Under the pieces are notes generated by a model. That model made no database searches, was not told where the DNA came from, and worked only from the letters and a program-made list of their open reading frames with translations. The translations under genes and the position numbers were made by a program. Of a stretch of DNA of 7,581 nucleotides, positions 1-5,921 are shown in pieces (positions within the stretch are counted from its first letter, which is position 1; the number at the start of each line of letters is the position of its first letter). The DNA is from Legionellaceae bacterium (GTDB taxonomy: Bacteria; Pseudomonadota; Gammaproteobacteria; Legionellales; Legionellaceae), in the NCBI GenBank assembly GCA_027449525.1, contig DAIDLK010000037.1, positions 1 through 7,581 of the forward strand, read 5' to 3'.

Positions 1-102
1 GACCTGCTCATCCGCAGTCCGGCACTCGGTTTCGTGCCGCTGGCGCAACTGGCCAGCATCACGCCGTCCAGCGGCAGCAGCCTGATCATGATCGTACTGT
101 AA
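1..102 (+). pseudogene. Possible RND efflux permease fragment, high GC (left edge)
   Basis: Plus-strand frame 1 is open from the window edge to a TAA at 100-102. It gives a short peptide containing GFVPLAQLASI, which resembles the 'VPLxxLAxI' stretch of the periplasmic docking/porter region of RND efflux pumps (AcrB/MdtB/MexF-like). By hand count, bases 1-80 are about 69% GC, against about 50% for 81-160. About 24 of 28 codons in this frame end in G or C, as expected for coding DNA from a GC-rich genome. The frame stops just past a GATCATGATC at 84-93, without the rest of an RND protein. It could be a gene remnant, a fragment joined in by recombination, or an assembly or cloning chimera. The match is short and could be chance, so the family call is weak. 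The compositional break is directly visible. Confidence 0.25.
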
Positions 103-246
103 CAGTGTGGCCGGTTTGGGGCGCGTGGCTTTGAGTAATTGCGGATAAAAGGCAATGACATGTTCGTCGTGTCGTTTGCAGTGCTGCATGAAGCAGTTTA
201 GTTCGGTGAGTGCCGCATCATCGAGTTGTTCGGTAATGAGTAGCAT
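1..246 (-). CDS. Partial/broken ORF, possible GNAT-type acetyltransferase N-terminus
   Basis: Minus-strand frame from ATG 246-244, open to the window edge (82 codons, no stop). Residues 1-54 read like the start of small GNAT acetyltransferases of Legionella type: a spacing of L..L..F...C...D....FY..LL...R, then LLQYDHDQ. There the family would normally continue into a 'QLxGFL' strand. Instead the frame runs into low-complexity AAAAAGRRDAG-like sequence, just where the GC content jumps, so the true gene seems to be interrupted near position 84-93. No acetyl-CoA binding motif (R/Q-x-x-G-x-G/A) is present in what remains. The ATG lies 5 bp after the stop of the DUF155 gene, so the two may be cotranscribed. 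No clear Shine-Dalgarno sequence is seen. The acetyltransferase identity is inference from a short pattern. Confidence 0.35.
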   Translation of the reverse strand, partial: MLLITEQLDDAALTELNCFMQHCKRHDEHVIAFYPQLLKATRPKPATLLQYDHDQAAAAGRRDAGQLRQRHETECRTADEQV

Positions 247-251
247 CGTGT

Positions 252-1064
252 TTAAAAGTGAAACTTAAGGATGCCAATCACGATTTCAATGCCAATCAGC
301 ACAATAATAATCACTTCTAAATGATGAGCATGTCGGATTTCAAGGTAATCGTTGAACATATCAAAAATATCGTTAATGGTATCTAATCGATGATTGATGC
401 TGTTAACGCGACGCTGAATATGCAAATAGCGCTCGAGCATGGTGTAATATTCTTCTAAGGTGGGGTGTTGCCAAAAATATTTGGGATGGTATAAAAAATT
501 ACTAATCAGGTTTAGCTCGGTTTTTGCTCGTAAAATTTCGCCGATAACTAGCCGAATTTGTGCTCTGGAAACAGAAGCACCGCTTTTGTTAGACAAATTA
601 TTGATTAAAGGTGTGTTTTTTTCAATTAAACCCTCAAGAATGGTCTCAAAATACTGTAATTTGACCGATTGAGAAAAGCCATACGATAAACTCAACTTTA
701 ATTCATAGGCGTTCATGCTGCTATCGAGGCGTAAACAATCCACTTCAAAATACTCATGGGGTCGAATGCTGGTGGTATTACTCGGTTGGTAGCTAAATTC
801 ATCGTGCACTTGAAATGAAATGGGTTTATCCGAAAAACGCTGAATGGTGTCTAAAAAAGTATTAATTTGGTAGCGTTTGAGACCCCAGGTGACGATGGTA
901 CCGTTTTTAAAGACAAACACCAAGACATCCGGTGAGGCGAATGGTACCAGTTTTAAGAAATCACGCGATTTGTTCGATGAGTATCCGATCAGGGTTGTTT
1001 TGTAGTGATGATCCAACCGGGTTAGGTCGATGCTATCGGCAATACAATAACTCAGGCACTCCAT
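252..1064 (-). CDS. RMD1/DUF155 family protein with C-terminal membrane anchor
   Basis: A 270-residue protein of the RMD1/YagE (DUF155) family, whose eukaryotic members include yeast Rmd1 and Sif2 and mitochondrial RMND1. The bacterial role is unknown. Visible family marks are the hydrophobic 'VLVFVFKNGTIVTWG' strand pair at about residues 47-61 and 'LSLSYGFSQSVKLQYFE' at 124-140. Next comes 'LYHPKYFWQHPTLEEYY' at 191-207 (family pattern: FW then P.LE..Y), followed by a helical stretch with R-x-x-x-[IL]-N-x-RLDT at about 218-229. A strongly hydrophobic segment at about 249-268 (LEVIIIVLIGIEIVIGILKF) ends the protein and should be a single C-terminal transmembrane helix, leaving the bulk in the cytoplasm. 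The start at ATG 1064 is supported by GAGG 8 nt upstream (1073-1076). An extended -10 promoter lies upstream. The length is normal for the family. The family call is firm; no function can be assigned. Confidence 0.88.
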   Translation of the reverse strand: MECLSYCIADSIDLTRLDHHYKTTLIGYSSNKSRDFLKLVPFASPDVLVFVFKNGTIVTWGLKRYQINTFLDTIQRFSDKPISFQVHDEFSYQPSNTTSIRPHEYFEVDCLRLDSSMNAYELKLSLSYGFSQSVKLQYFETILEGLIEKNTPLINNLSNKSGASVSRAQIRLVIGEILRAKTELNLISNFLYHPKYFWQHPTLEEYYTMLERYLHIQRRVNSINHRLDTINDIFDMFNDYLEIRHAHHLEVIIIVLIGIEIVIGILKFHF

Positions 1065-1105
1065 GGTTCATGCCTCGCTTGTTTAAACAATAGGTTTTAC
1101 CCGCC

Positions 1106-1114
1106 AGTATAACA
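1106..1114 (-). promoter_or_regulatory. Extended -10 promoter for the DUF155 gene
   Basis: Read on the minus strand, TGT-TATACT (1114-1106) matches the extended -10 form TGnTATAAT with one mismatch. No good -35 hexamer sits 16-18 bp upstream, which is typical of extended -10 promoters. Transcription would start near 1099, giving a leader of about 35 nt before ATG 1064. It lies in the 63-bp gap after the regulator gene, so the DUF155 gene could be transcribed independently of the regulator. Sequence inspection only. Confidence 0.45.
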
Positions 1115-1127
1115 CACGGTTGGACGT

Positions 1128-1403
1128 TTAAGCTTCCTCTTGCGCAAGTAATTCGCGATCAGGGTATGCTTTGCGTCGCTCGGTTTCCCCACCCAGCCAA
1201 GCAGGACAAACTTCAAGAATTTGCGCAATTTTATCGAGCTGCTGTTCGGGTAACACCGCATGGCCAAAAATCATTGCGTTGGCTAAGTGTCTGGTAACGC
1301 CAAATACTTTTGCCACGGCTTTGGTTTTTTCGTTCAACTCCTCAGGCAGACCTAACAGCGACAACTCACGGTTGAACCGTTGTGAAAATACCTTACTATT
1401 CAT
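1128..1403 (-). CDS. Small Cro/CI-like helix-turn-helix transcriptional regulator
   Basis: A 91-residue protein that looks like a lambda-repressor-type (XRE/Cro-CI) DNA-binding domain and little else. The putative helix-turn-helix runs from about residue 27 (TKAVAKVFGV) through the recognition helix (TRHLANAMIFG, 37-47). A following helix, 'QQLDKIAQILEVCPAWLGG' (54-72), matches the usual 'L.kIA.~L.Vs..WLl.G' ending of such domains. The C-terminal 19 residues are charged and probably disordered. I chose ATG 1403 because AAGGAG lies exactly 7 nt upstream (1411-1416). The longest frame begins at ATG 1472 (114 aa), but it lacks a ribosome site and would place a candidate -10 box inside the coding region. 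The gene lies 109 bp downstream of gcvPB on the same strand. Its target is unknown; control of gcv or of itself is only a guess from location. Confidence 0.75.
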   Translation of the reverse strand: MNSKVFSQRFNRELSLLGLPEELNEKTKAVAKVFGVTRHLANAMIFGHAVLPEQQLDKIAQILEVCPAWLGGETERRKAYPDRELLAQEEA

Positions 1404-1410
1404 CGCATCG

Positions 1411-1416
1411 CTCCTT
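1411..1416 (-). promoter_or_regulatory. Shine-Dalgarno that decides the start of the HTH regulator
   Basis: AAGGAG on the minus strand, 7 nt before ATG 1403-1401. This is a full-strength ribosome binding site at ideal spacing. The upstream alternatives, ATG 1472 and ATG 1439, have nothing comparable, so the protein is most likely 91 residues rather than 114. Confidence 0.75.
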
Positions 1417-1460
1417 GATTGGTATGATTTTTGGTCCATTCGTAATCCCAATACTGGTTC

Positions 1461-1489
1461 ATCATTACTCATTTAGTTTAATTTGACAA
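1461..1489 (-). promoter_or_regulatory. Candidate sigma-70 promoter for the HTH regulator
   Basis: Minus-strand -35 TTGTCA (1489-1484, 5 of 6 to consensus), 17-bp spacer, -10 AATGAT (1466-1461, 4 of 6). Transcription would start near 1454, giving about 50 nt of leader before ATG 1403. The -10 overlaps the first codons of the longest version of the ORF, which agrees with the shorter start. It sits just after the gcvPB stop, so the regulator probably has its own promoter even if some gcv readthrough occurs. Confidence 0.35.
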
Positions 1490-1512
1490 GCGAATAACAA
1501 TTCCTTCTAGTG

Positions 1513-2973
1513 TCAGTCAACGTTCTGATGAAAATAATTCAATTGGAGCTCGCGCGCCGCCTTAACTTCATCAAGTCGTTTGATGGTCAGATGATGCGGT
1601 GCTTGCTTTAGTTGTTCGGGATGGGTGCGTGCTTCCTGTCGTATTCGCTCCATGGCTGCAATAAAGTGATCCAATTCCGCTTTGCATTCGGTTTCAGTGG
1701 GTTCAATGAGTAAGCACTCAGGCACCATGAGTGGAAAATAAATGGTGGGTGCGTGGCAGTGATAATCCAGTAAACGTTTCGCCACATCCATGGCTTGGAT
1801 GCCGTATTGTGTTTTTTCCTTGGCCAACGTGAGAATCAATTCGTGACTGGCCAGTCGGTCCGGGTACGCAGGATGATAGCCAATCCGCGTTAATTGCTTG
1901 AGCAGGTAATTGGCATTTAGCGTGGCGTACTCACTCACGCGCAATAAACCACGCTGGCCTAAGAGGCGTAGATAAAAATAGGCACGCAGTAAGATGCCAA
2001 CGTTGCCCATGAAGCACGATAATCTTCCGATGCTGTGAGGTGTTTCGTCGGGAGTTGACCAACGGTAGCCTTGTGGCGTTTTGGTAACCAACGGACCGGG
2101 TAAGAAAGGAGCTAATTTAGCACTGACTGCGACAGGACCTGCCCCGGGACCACCAGCACCGTGTGGTGTGGCGAAGGTTTTGTGCAGATTGAGGTGCATG
2201 ACATCAAAACCCATGTCGCCAGGCTTCACTTGCCCAACAATAGCATTTAAATTAGCACCATCATAATATAGTAGCCCACCAACCGCATGCACGGCGGCAG
2301 CCACCTTGCTAATTTGGCGCATGAACAAGCCCAGGGTTGAAGGGTTGGTGAGCATGATGCCGGCCGTTTTGGGGCCTAACTGTTGTTTGAGGCGGGCCAT
2401 ATCCAGCTCGCCGTCTCGGTCAGTTGGAATTTCGATGACACGAAAGCCACACATAGCGGCTGACGCAGGATTGGTACCATGTGCTGCGTCGGGAATCAGT
2501 ATTTCGCAGCGTTCAGTTTCTCCGTGTGCCAAGTGGTAAGCTTTGATCATAGCCACTCCAGCCAATTCACCTTGTGATCCAGCCATGGGGGTAAGTGATA
2601 CCGCCGCCATGCCGGTGATATCGGCTAAATACTGCTGGAGGGCATGCAGCGCCGTCAATGTACCTTGCAGGCTGTCTGGGTGGGAAAGTGGGTGTTGTTG
2701 GGTAAATTCACGCAGTGATGCGGCGTGGTGTACTCCTCGTGGATTGTATTTCATGGTACAAGAGCCAAGCGGATAAAAATGCGTATCCAGCGCAAAATTA
2801 CGTTGGGACAGTTGCGTGAAATGACGCACCACTTGTAGCTCTGAAACTTCAGGCCAACGGGGCAAGCTTTGGCGTTGCAAAGCGGCTGGAATAAGTGTTT
2901 CCTTAGCGGGCGCGCAGCATGGTTGTTGTGCGTGGGCACGCCGTCCAGGCTCTGACTTTGCAAAGATTAGCAT
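1513..2973 (-). CDS. gcvPB: Glycine dehydrogenase (decarboxylating) subunit 2, P-protein beta
   Basis: A 486-residue protein forming the C-terminal half of the split P-protein. With GcvPA it makes the PLP enzyme that decarboxylates glycine and passes the aminomethyl group to the lipoyl arm of GcvH, in the cytoplasm. Family motifs appear in order: YPLGSCTMKYNPR (67-79), the AHGTNPASA loop (164-172), YDGANLNA (237-244) and LNLHKTFATPHG (261-272). K265 in the last is the expected Schiff-base lysine for PLP. The glycine-rich run after it reads GAGGPGAGP, with one Ala where many homologues have Gly; this is probably neutral. The N-terminal 30 residues are poorly conserved. Start ATG 2973 is supported by GAGGAGG (2978-2984) only 4 nt upstream. 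It overlaps the gcvPA stop by 7 nt, which suggests coupled translation. It is the last gene of the gcv operon. No terminator hairpin is visible in the 40 bp after its stop. Confidence 0.97.
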   Translation of the reverse strand: MLIFAKSEPGRRAHAQQPCCAPAKETLIPAALQRQSLPRWPEVSELQVVRHFTQLSQRNFALDTHFYPLGSCTMKYNPRGVHHAASLREFTQQHPLSHPDSLQGTLTALHALQQYLADITGMAAVSLTPMAGSQGELAGVAMIKAYHLAHGETERCEILIPDAAHGTNPASAAMCGFRVIEIPTDRDGELDMARLKQQLGPKTAGIMLTNPSTLGLFMRQISKVAAAVHAVGGLLYYDGANLNAIVGQVKPGDMGFDVMHLNLHKTFATPHGAGGPGAGPVAVSAKLAPFLPGPLVTKTPQGYRWSTPDETPHSIGRLSCFMGNVGILLRAYFYLRLLGQRGLLRVSEYATLNANYLLKQLTRIGYHPAYPDRLASHELILTLAKEKTQYGIQAMDVAKRLLDYHCHAPTIYFPLMVPECLLIEPTETECKAELDHFIAAMERIRQEARTHPEQLKQAPHHLTIKRLDEVKAARELQLNYFHQNVD

Positions 2974-4346
2974 GGTGCCTCCTCGTGCAGTGCCTGAGCC
3001 AGTGCAACACTAAACTGCCTAATTTCATTCGTCGTGCGTTGTTCCGTGGCGCAAACCAAGAGTGTGTTTGGCAGGGCTTGGTAGTAAGGTGCAATGGCTA
3101 ATCCGCCTAATATGCCGTGTTCACGTAAGCGCGTTAAAACCGGTTCTACGGGGGTACGTATTTGCAGCAACGCTTCGTGAAAATACGGCGCATCAAACAC
3201 TCGAGTGACACCCGGTATGGCAGTTAATGCGTCGACGAGGGACCGCGTGTTCGCATGACAGGCACGGGCGACATCCGCTAAGCCCTGCGGACCTAAGAGA
3301 CACATGTGAATGGTGGCCGCCGTGACGAGTAGGCCCTGATTGGTGCAGATATTTGAGGTGGCTTTTCCGCGACGAATGTGTTGCTCGCGGGCTTGAAGAG
3401 TCAGGGTGAAGCCAGGGTTGCCGGCTTGGTCCAGTGTACAGCCCACGATACGCCCAGGCATTTGGCGCACAAAGGCAAGACGAGTACTAAAAAAACCAAA
3501 ATAGGGTCCACCGGAATGCATTGGGGCACCCAGTGGTTGACCCTCACCGCAGACAATATCAGCACCTTCAGTGCCCCAGCTGCCGGGTGGCTTCAGTAAG
3601 CCGAGCGCCACTGGATTCACACAAGCAATGCAGTGTGCCTGTTGGTGATGTGCCCAATCAGTGAGTGTATCCACGTCTTCTAAGCCGCCGAAAAAATTTG
3701 GTTGTGCGATAATCAATGCGGTAATTGGCGTTTTGGTTAAGGCATTGAGGGTCGCAAGGGAAAGTAATCCGCTGCGTGCGTCAAATGGAACGCTGATCAA
3801 TTCAATGGCTTGGTGTCTGACAATGGTATCCAGTGTCGCACGGTAGAATGGATGCAAGGTGTCCGGTACCAGGATGCGATAAGGTGGTTGCTTCTCTCGA
3901 CTTAAACGCACACTCATCAAGACTGCCTCGGCGAGTGCGCTGGCGCCATCGTACAGTGAGGCGTTAGCGACTTCCATGCCAGTTAACTCGGCAATCAAGC
4001 TTTGGTATTCGTACAGTAATTGCAAGGTCCCCTGACTTGCTTCCGCTTGGTAGGGGGTGTAGGCGGTTAAAAATTCACCACGGCTGGCAATATCCCAGAC
4101 TGCCGCTGGAACGTGGTGTTGGTAACTGCCGGCACCGATAAAGCACACTGCCGCCTTGTTTTGTTCGGCAAGAGCCTGTGCATGCTGCATTAGCGCCATT
4201 TCTGGCATGCCGTCCGGCAGGCTATTTAGGCTGCGATTAAGCAAGTCGCTCGGGATTTCCGCTAACAAATCATCCAGCGTTTGCACACCAATTGTCTCCA
4301 GCATGCTGGCAGTTTCTGCTTCCGTGTGCGGAATAAATGGCATCAT
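2967..4346 (-). CDS. gcvPA: Glycine dehydrogenase (decarboxylating) subunit 1, P-protein alpha
   Basis: A 459-residue protein forming the N-terminal half of the split P-protein. It pairs with GcvPB for PLP-dependent glycine decarboxylation in the glycine cleavage complex. The start is typical (PFIPHTEAE). Other marks are CFIGAGSYQHHVPAAV (68-83), EFLTAYTPYQAEASQGTLQ (91-109), 'LTGMEVANASLYDGASALAE' (121-140), the GGPYFGFF loop (279-286), VRQMPGRIVG (293-302) and REQHIRRGKATSNICTNQ (320-337), all hallmarks of this subunit. Length is normal for the family (about 440-460). Two adjacent ATGs (4346 and 4343) could start it. The first gives an ATGA overlap with the gcvH stop; the second gives TGATG and a protein beginning MPFIPHTE, as in many homologues. 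No strong Shine-Dalgarno precedes either, so coupling to gcvH translation is likely. Confidence 0.97.
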   Translation of the reverse strand: MMPFIPHTEAETASMLETIGVQTLDDLLAEIPSDLLNRSLNSLPDGMPEMALMQHAQALAEQNKAAVCFIGAGSYQHHVPAAVWDIASRGEFLTAYTPYQAEASQGTLQLLYEYQSLIAELTGMEVANASLYDGASALAEAVLMSVRLSREKQPPYRILVPDTLHPFYRATLDTIVRHQAIELISVPFDARSGLLSLATLNALTKTPITALIIAQPNFFGGLEDVDTLTDWAHHQQAHCIACVNPVALGLLKPPGSWGTEGADIVCGEGQPLGAPMHSGGPYFGFFSTRLAFVRQMPGRIVGCTLDQAGNPGFTLTLQAREQHIRRGKATSNICTNQGLLVTAATIHMCLLGPQGLADVARACHANTRSLVDALTAIPGVTRVFDAPYFHEALLQIRTPVEPVLTRLREHGILGGLAIAPYYQALPNTLLVCATEQRTTNEIRQFSVALAQALHEEAPC

Positions 4347-4726
4347 GGTTGCAACTCAGTCAGTTGTTGGTATTGCGCTGTTTCTAATAACGTCGTGAAC
4401 TCGTTAGCATGACTTGGCAGCAGTTTGACCAGCCAGCCGTCTTGTTCAGGGGATAGGTTCACTAGTGCAACATTGTCTTGCACGGCGGCATTAACCGCCA
4501 CTACCTCACCACTGATGGGTGCATAAAAATCAGCGGCGGCTTTGACTGATTCGACCACACCCAAGGGTGCGCCTTGGGTAACTTGGGTGCCTACCCTGGG
4601 CAGTTCAATATAAACTAAATCACCCAAGAGTGCCTGCGCGTGTTCGGTAATGCCCATGATCATCAACTCGCCATCTGGTAACAGCCATTCATGTGTTGCG
4701 GTAAAACGTTTTGTGGTTGGGTGCAT
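4343..4726 (-). CDS. gcvH: Glycine cleavage system H protein (lipoyl carrier)
   Basis: A 127-residue lipoate-bearing shuttle protein. It accepts the aminomethyl group from P-protein, presents it to T-protein and is reoxidised by dihydrolipoamide dehydrogenase. The lipoyl-attachment motif is clear: GVVESVKAAADFYAPISGEV (57-76), with K62 as the modified lysine. The N-terminal TATHEWL (9-15), GITEHAQALLGDLVYIELP (25-43) and the C-terminal DGWLVKLLP are also standard. Length matches the family (about 125-130). Start ATG 4726 has AAGGAG (4734-4739) 7 nt upstream, placed in the last codons of gcvT. A second ATG, at 4730 in another frame, overlaps the gcvT TAA and is not the start. The gap to gcvT is 3 bp, and the stop overlaps the gcvPA start by 4 nt. 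The substrate lysine needs lipoate ligase or LipA/LipB from elsewhere in the genome. Confidence 0.97.
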   Translation of the reverse strand: MHPTTKRFTATHEWLLPDGELMIMGITEHAQALLGDLVYIELPRVGTQVTQGAPLGVVESVKAAADFYAPISGEVVAVNAAVQDNVALVNLSPEQDGWLVKLLPSHANEFTTLLETAQYQQLTELQP

Positions 4727-4729
4727 GCA

Positions 4730-5809
4730 TTAGCTCCTTTTTCGCGGGATGAAACGGGTTTTTCCACAACGCACAGGATAACATTTGCCGCGGATTTCGA
4801 TCTGTAGTGCGGTAGGCACTGGAGTTGCAAGGCGCGCTAAAGCAATGGAGTGTCCCAGGGTGGGTGAGAACGACCCACTGGTGATCACCCCTACTGGGTG
4901 GTCATTAGCCAGCACCGTGAGGCCCTGACGCATGATGCTATTTTCCAGCAACGAGAGGCCCACTAGCCGTCGGGTTAAGCCCTGTTGTTGTTGAAGACGC
5001 AAGGCGTCCATGCCAATAAAATCGCGTTGGATGGGCTCCCACTGAATGGTCCAAGCTAAGGCTGATTCCAATGGGCTCGTGGTTTCATCCATGTCCTGAC
5101 CCGACAGCAACAACCCGGCTTCCAAGCGTAAAGTATCCCGCGCGCCTAAGCCGCAGGGTTGCACGCCGGCTTGAATGAGCTGATCCCACACCGCGCCAAC
5201 CTGCTCTTGAGGTAAGATGAGCTCAAAGCCGTCTTCGCCGGTGTAGCCGGTGCGGGCGATAAACCAGGTGTCGTGCTCCATACAGGCAAACGGTGCTAGG
5301 GCCGCAAGGCTCTCTGCCGTGGCTGGGGGAACCATCGTGGTTAAATACTCACGAGCGCGCGGCCCTTGCAATGCGAGCATGGCCAATTCTTGGCGCTCTT
5401 GTAAGCCGACGGCAAAGCCTGGCATTTTGTCGCGTAACCAACTAAGCACACGTGTCTTGGTGGCGGCATTGAATACGAGGCGGTAATTGTCCGGTGCGCG
5501 TTGATAAGCAATTAAATCATCAATGATGCCACCGCGTTCATTGCACATGCAGCTGTATAGCCCGTGACCAAAGCGAGGTAATTGGTCGATATCATTGCAC
5601 AACAAATGGCGCAAGAATTGCCGACCACCGGCACCTAAAGTATCGACAATGGTCATGTGCGACACATCAAACACCCCGGCCGATTGACGTACAGCATGAT
5701 GTTCAGTGAGCTGTGAGCCATAATGCAGTGGCAACTCCCAACCGTGAAAATCAACCATTTTGGCGTTTAGGGCCAGGTGATGAGCATGCAAAGCAGTCTT
5801 GGCTAGCAC
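4730..5809 (-). CDS. gcvT: Aminomethyltransferase, glycine cleavage T protein
   Basis: The tetrahydrofolate-dependent aminomethyltransferase. It releases ammonia and forms 5,10-methylene-THF from the aminomethyl-lipoyl H protein. I place the start at GTG 5809 (359 aa). It has AGGGA 6 nt upstream, and this start puts MVDFHGW at residues 18-24, exactly where I recall it in E. coli GcvT (364 aa). The longest frame begins at ATG 5866 and would add 19 residues that resemble nothing in the family. Family marks: LHYGSQLTEHHAV (28-40), GVFDVSHMTIVD (45-56), RGGIIDDLI (92-100) with the conserved Asp pair at 97-98, TGYTGEDGFEL, PCGLGARDTLRLEAGL and VGVITSGSFSPTLGHSIALAR near the C-terminus. No key residue appears to be missing. 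It is first in the operon gcvT-gcvH-gcvPA-gcvPB. The dihydrolipoamide dehydrogenase is not in this window. Confidence 0.96.
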   Translation of the reverse strand: MLAKTALHAHHLALNAKMVDFHGWELPLHYGSQLTEHHAVRQSAGVFDVSHMTIVDTLGAGGRQFLRHLLCNDIDQLPRFGHGLYSCMCNERGGIIDDLIAYQRAPDNYRLVFNAATKTRVLSWLRDKMPGFAVGLQERQELAMLALQGPRAREYLTTMVPPATAESLAALAPFACMEHDTWFIARTGYTGEDGFELILPQEQVGAVWDQLIQAGVQPCGLGARDTLRLEAGLLLSGQDMDETTSPLESALAWTIQWEPIQRDFIGMDALRLQQQQGLTRRLVGLSLLENSIMRQGLTVLANDHPVGVITSGSFSPTLGHSIALARLATPVPTALQIEIRGKCYPVRCGKTRFIPRKRS

Positions 5810-5814
5810 GACGA

Positions 5815-5819
5815 TTCCC
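5815..5819 (-). promoter_or_regulatory. Shine-Dalgarno that decides the GTG start of gcvT
   Basis: Minus-strand AGGGAATCGTCGTG: a GGGA/AGGGA core lies 5-6 nt before GTG 5809-5807. Nothing similar precedes ATG 5866. Together with the residue spacing to MVDFHGW, this fixes the start at GTG. Confidence 0.65.
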
Positions 5820-5841
5820 TGTCTAATGAAGACTACCAATG

Positions 5842-5847
5842 AGTATA
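5842..5847 (-). promoter_or_regulatory. -10 box of the gcv operon promoter (candidate)
   Basis: Minus-strand TATACT (5847-5842), 5 of 6 to the sigma-70 consensus, lies 32 bp before GTG 5809. Transcription would start near 5835, giving a leader of about 26 nt. No good -35 is found at 16-18 bp (ATTCAT, TTCATG or TATTCA), which would suit an activator-dependent or regulated promoter. It lies inside the longest gcvT frame, again arguing that ATG 5866 is not the start. Confidence 0.4.
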
Positions 5848-5849
5848 CC

Positions 5850-5864
5850 GATAAGTCGCTTATC
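5850..5864. promoter_or_regulatory. Inverted repeat next to the gcvT -10 box (possible operator)
   Basis: GATAAGTCGCTTATC: a perfect 6-bp inverted repeat (GATAAG / CTTATC) with a 3-bp centre. It sits in the spacer of the candidate gcvT promoter, two bases upstream of the -10. A regulator bound here would block or remodel the promoter. The repeat is short and could occur by chance, and no known GcvA, PurR or MetR site is recognised. Which protein binds, if any, is unknown. Confidence 0.3.
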
Positions 5865-5892
5865 ATGAATAGTCTGATACGGTAAAATTCAA

Positions 5893-5921
5893 TTGCATTC
5901 CCTTATGGACGCGGCTATATT
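5893..5921 (+). promoter_or_regulatory. Candidate promoter for the permease gene
   Basis: Plus strand: -35 TTGCAT (5893-5898, 3 of 6), 17-bp spacer, -10 TATATT (5916-5921, 5 of 6). Transcription would start near 5928, leaving a leader of about 120 nt before GTG 6051. It is the best sigma-70-like pair seen in the region for this direction, but the weak -35 makes it tentative. Confidence 0.3.

Noticed and set aside
84..93. GATCATGATC as a possible functional palindrome or attachment site
   Set aside because: The 10-bp sequence is palindromic, but it is too short and common to call a site. It is noted only because the composition change falls there.
460..672. Plus-strand 70-codon frame opposite the DUF155 gene
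   Set aside because: Lies wholly inside a well-supported minus-strand gene, and its peptide shows no family features.
1171..1476. Plus-strand 101-codon frame opposite the HTH regulator
   Set aside because: Antisense shadow of a gene with a recognisable DNA-binding domain and a good ribosome site; no features of its own.
2081..4398. Several plus-strand frames of 60-80 codons opposite gcvPB and gcvPA, plus minus-strand frames at 2751-3094
   Set aside because: All overlap clearly conserved gcv coding sequence in other frames; none has a ribosome site or domain.
5810..5866. N-terminal extension of gcvT from ATG 5866
   Set aside because: No ribosome site; it contains a -10 box and inverted repeat, and the 19 extra residues have no counterpart in GcvT. 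GTG 5809 fits the family length.
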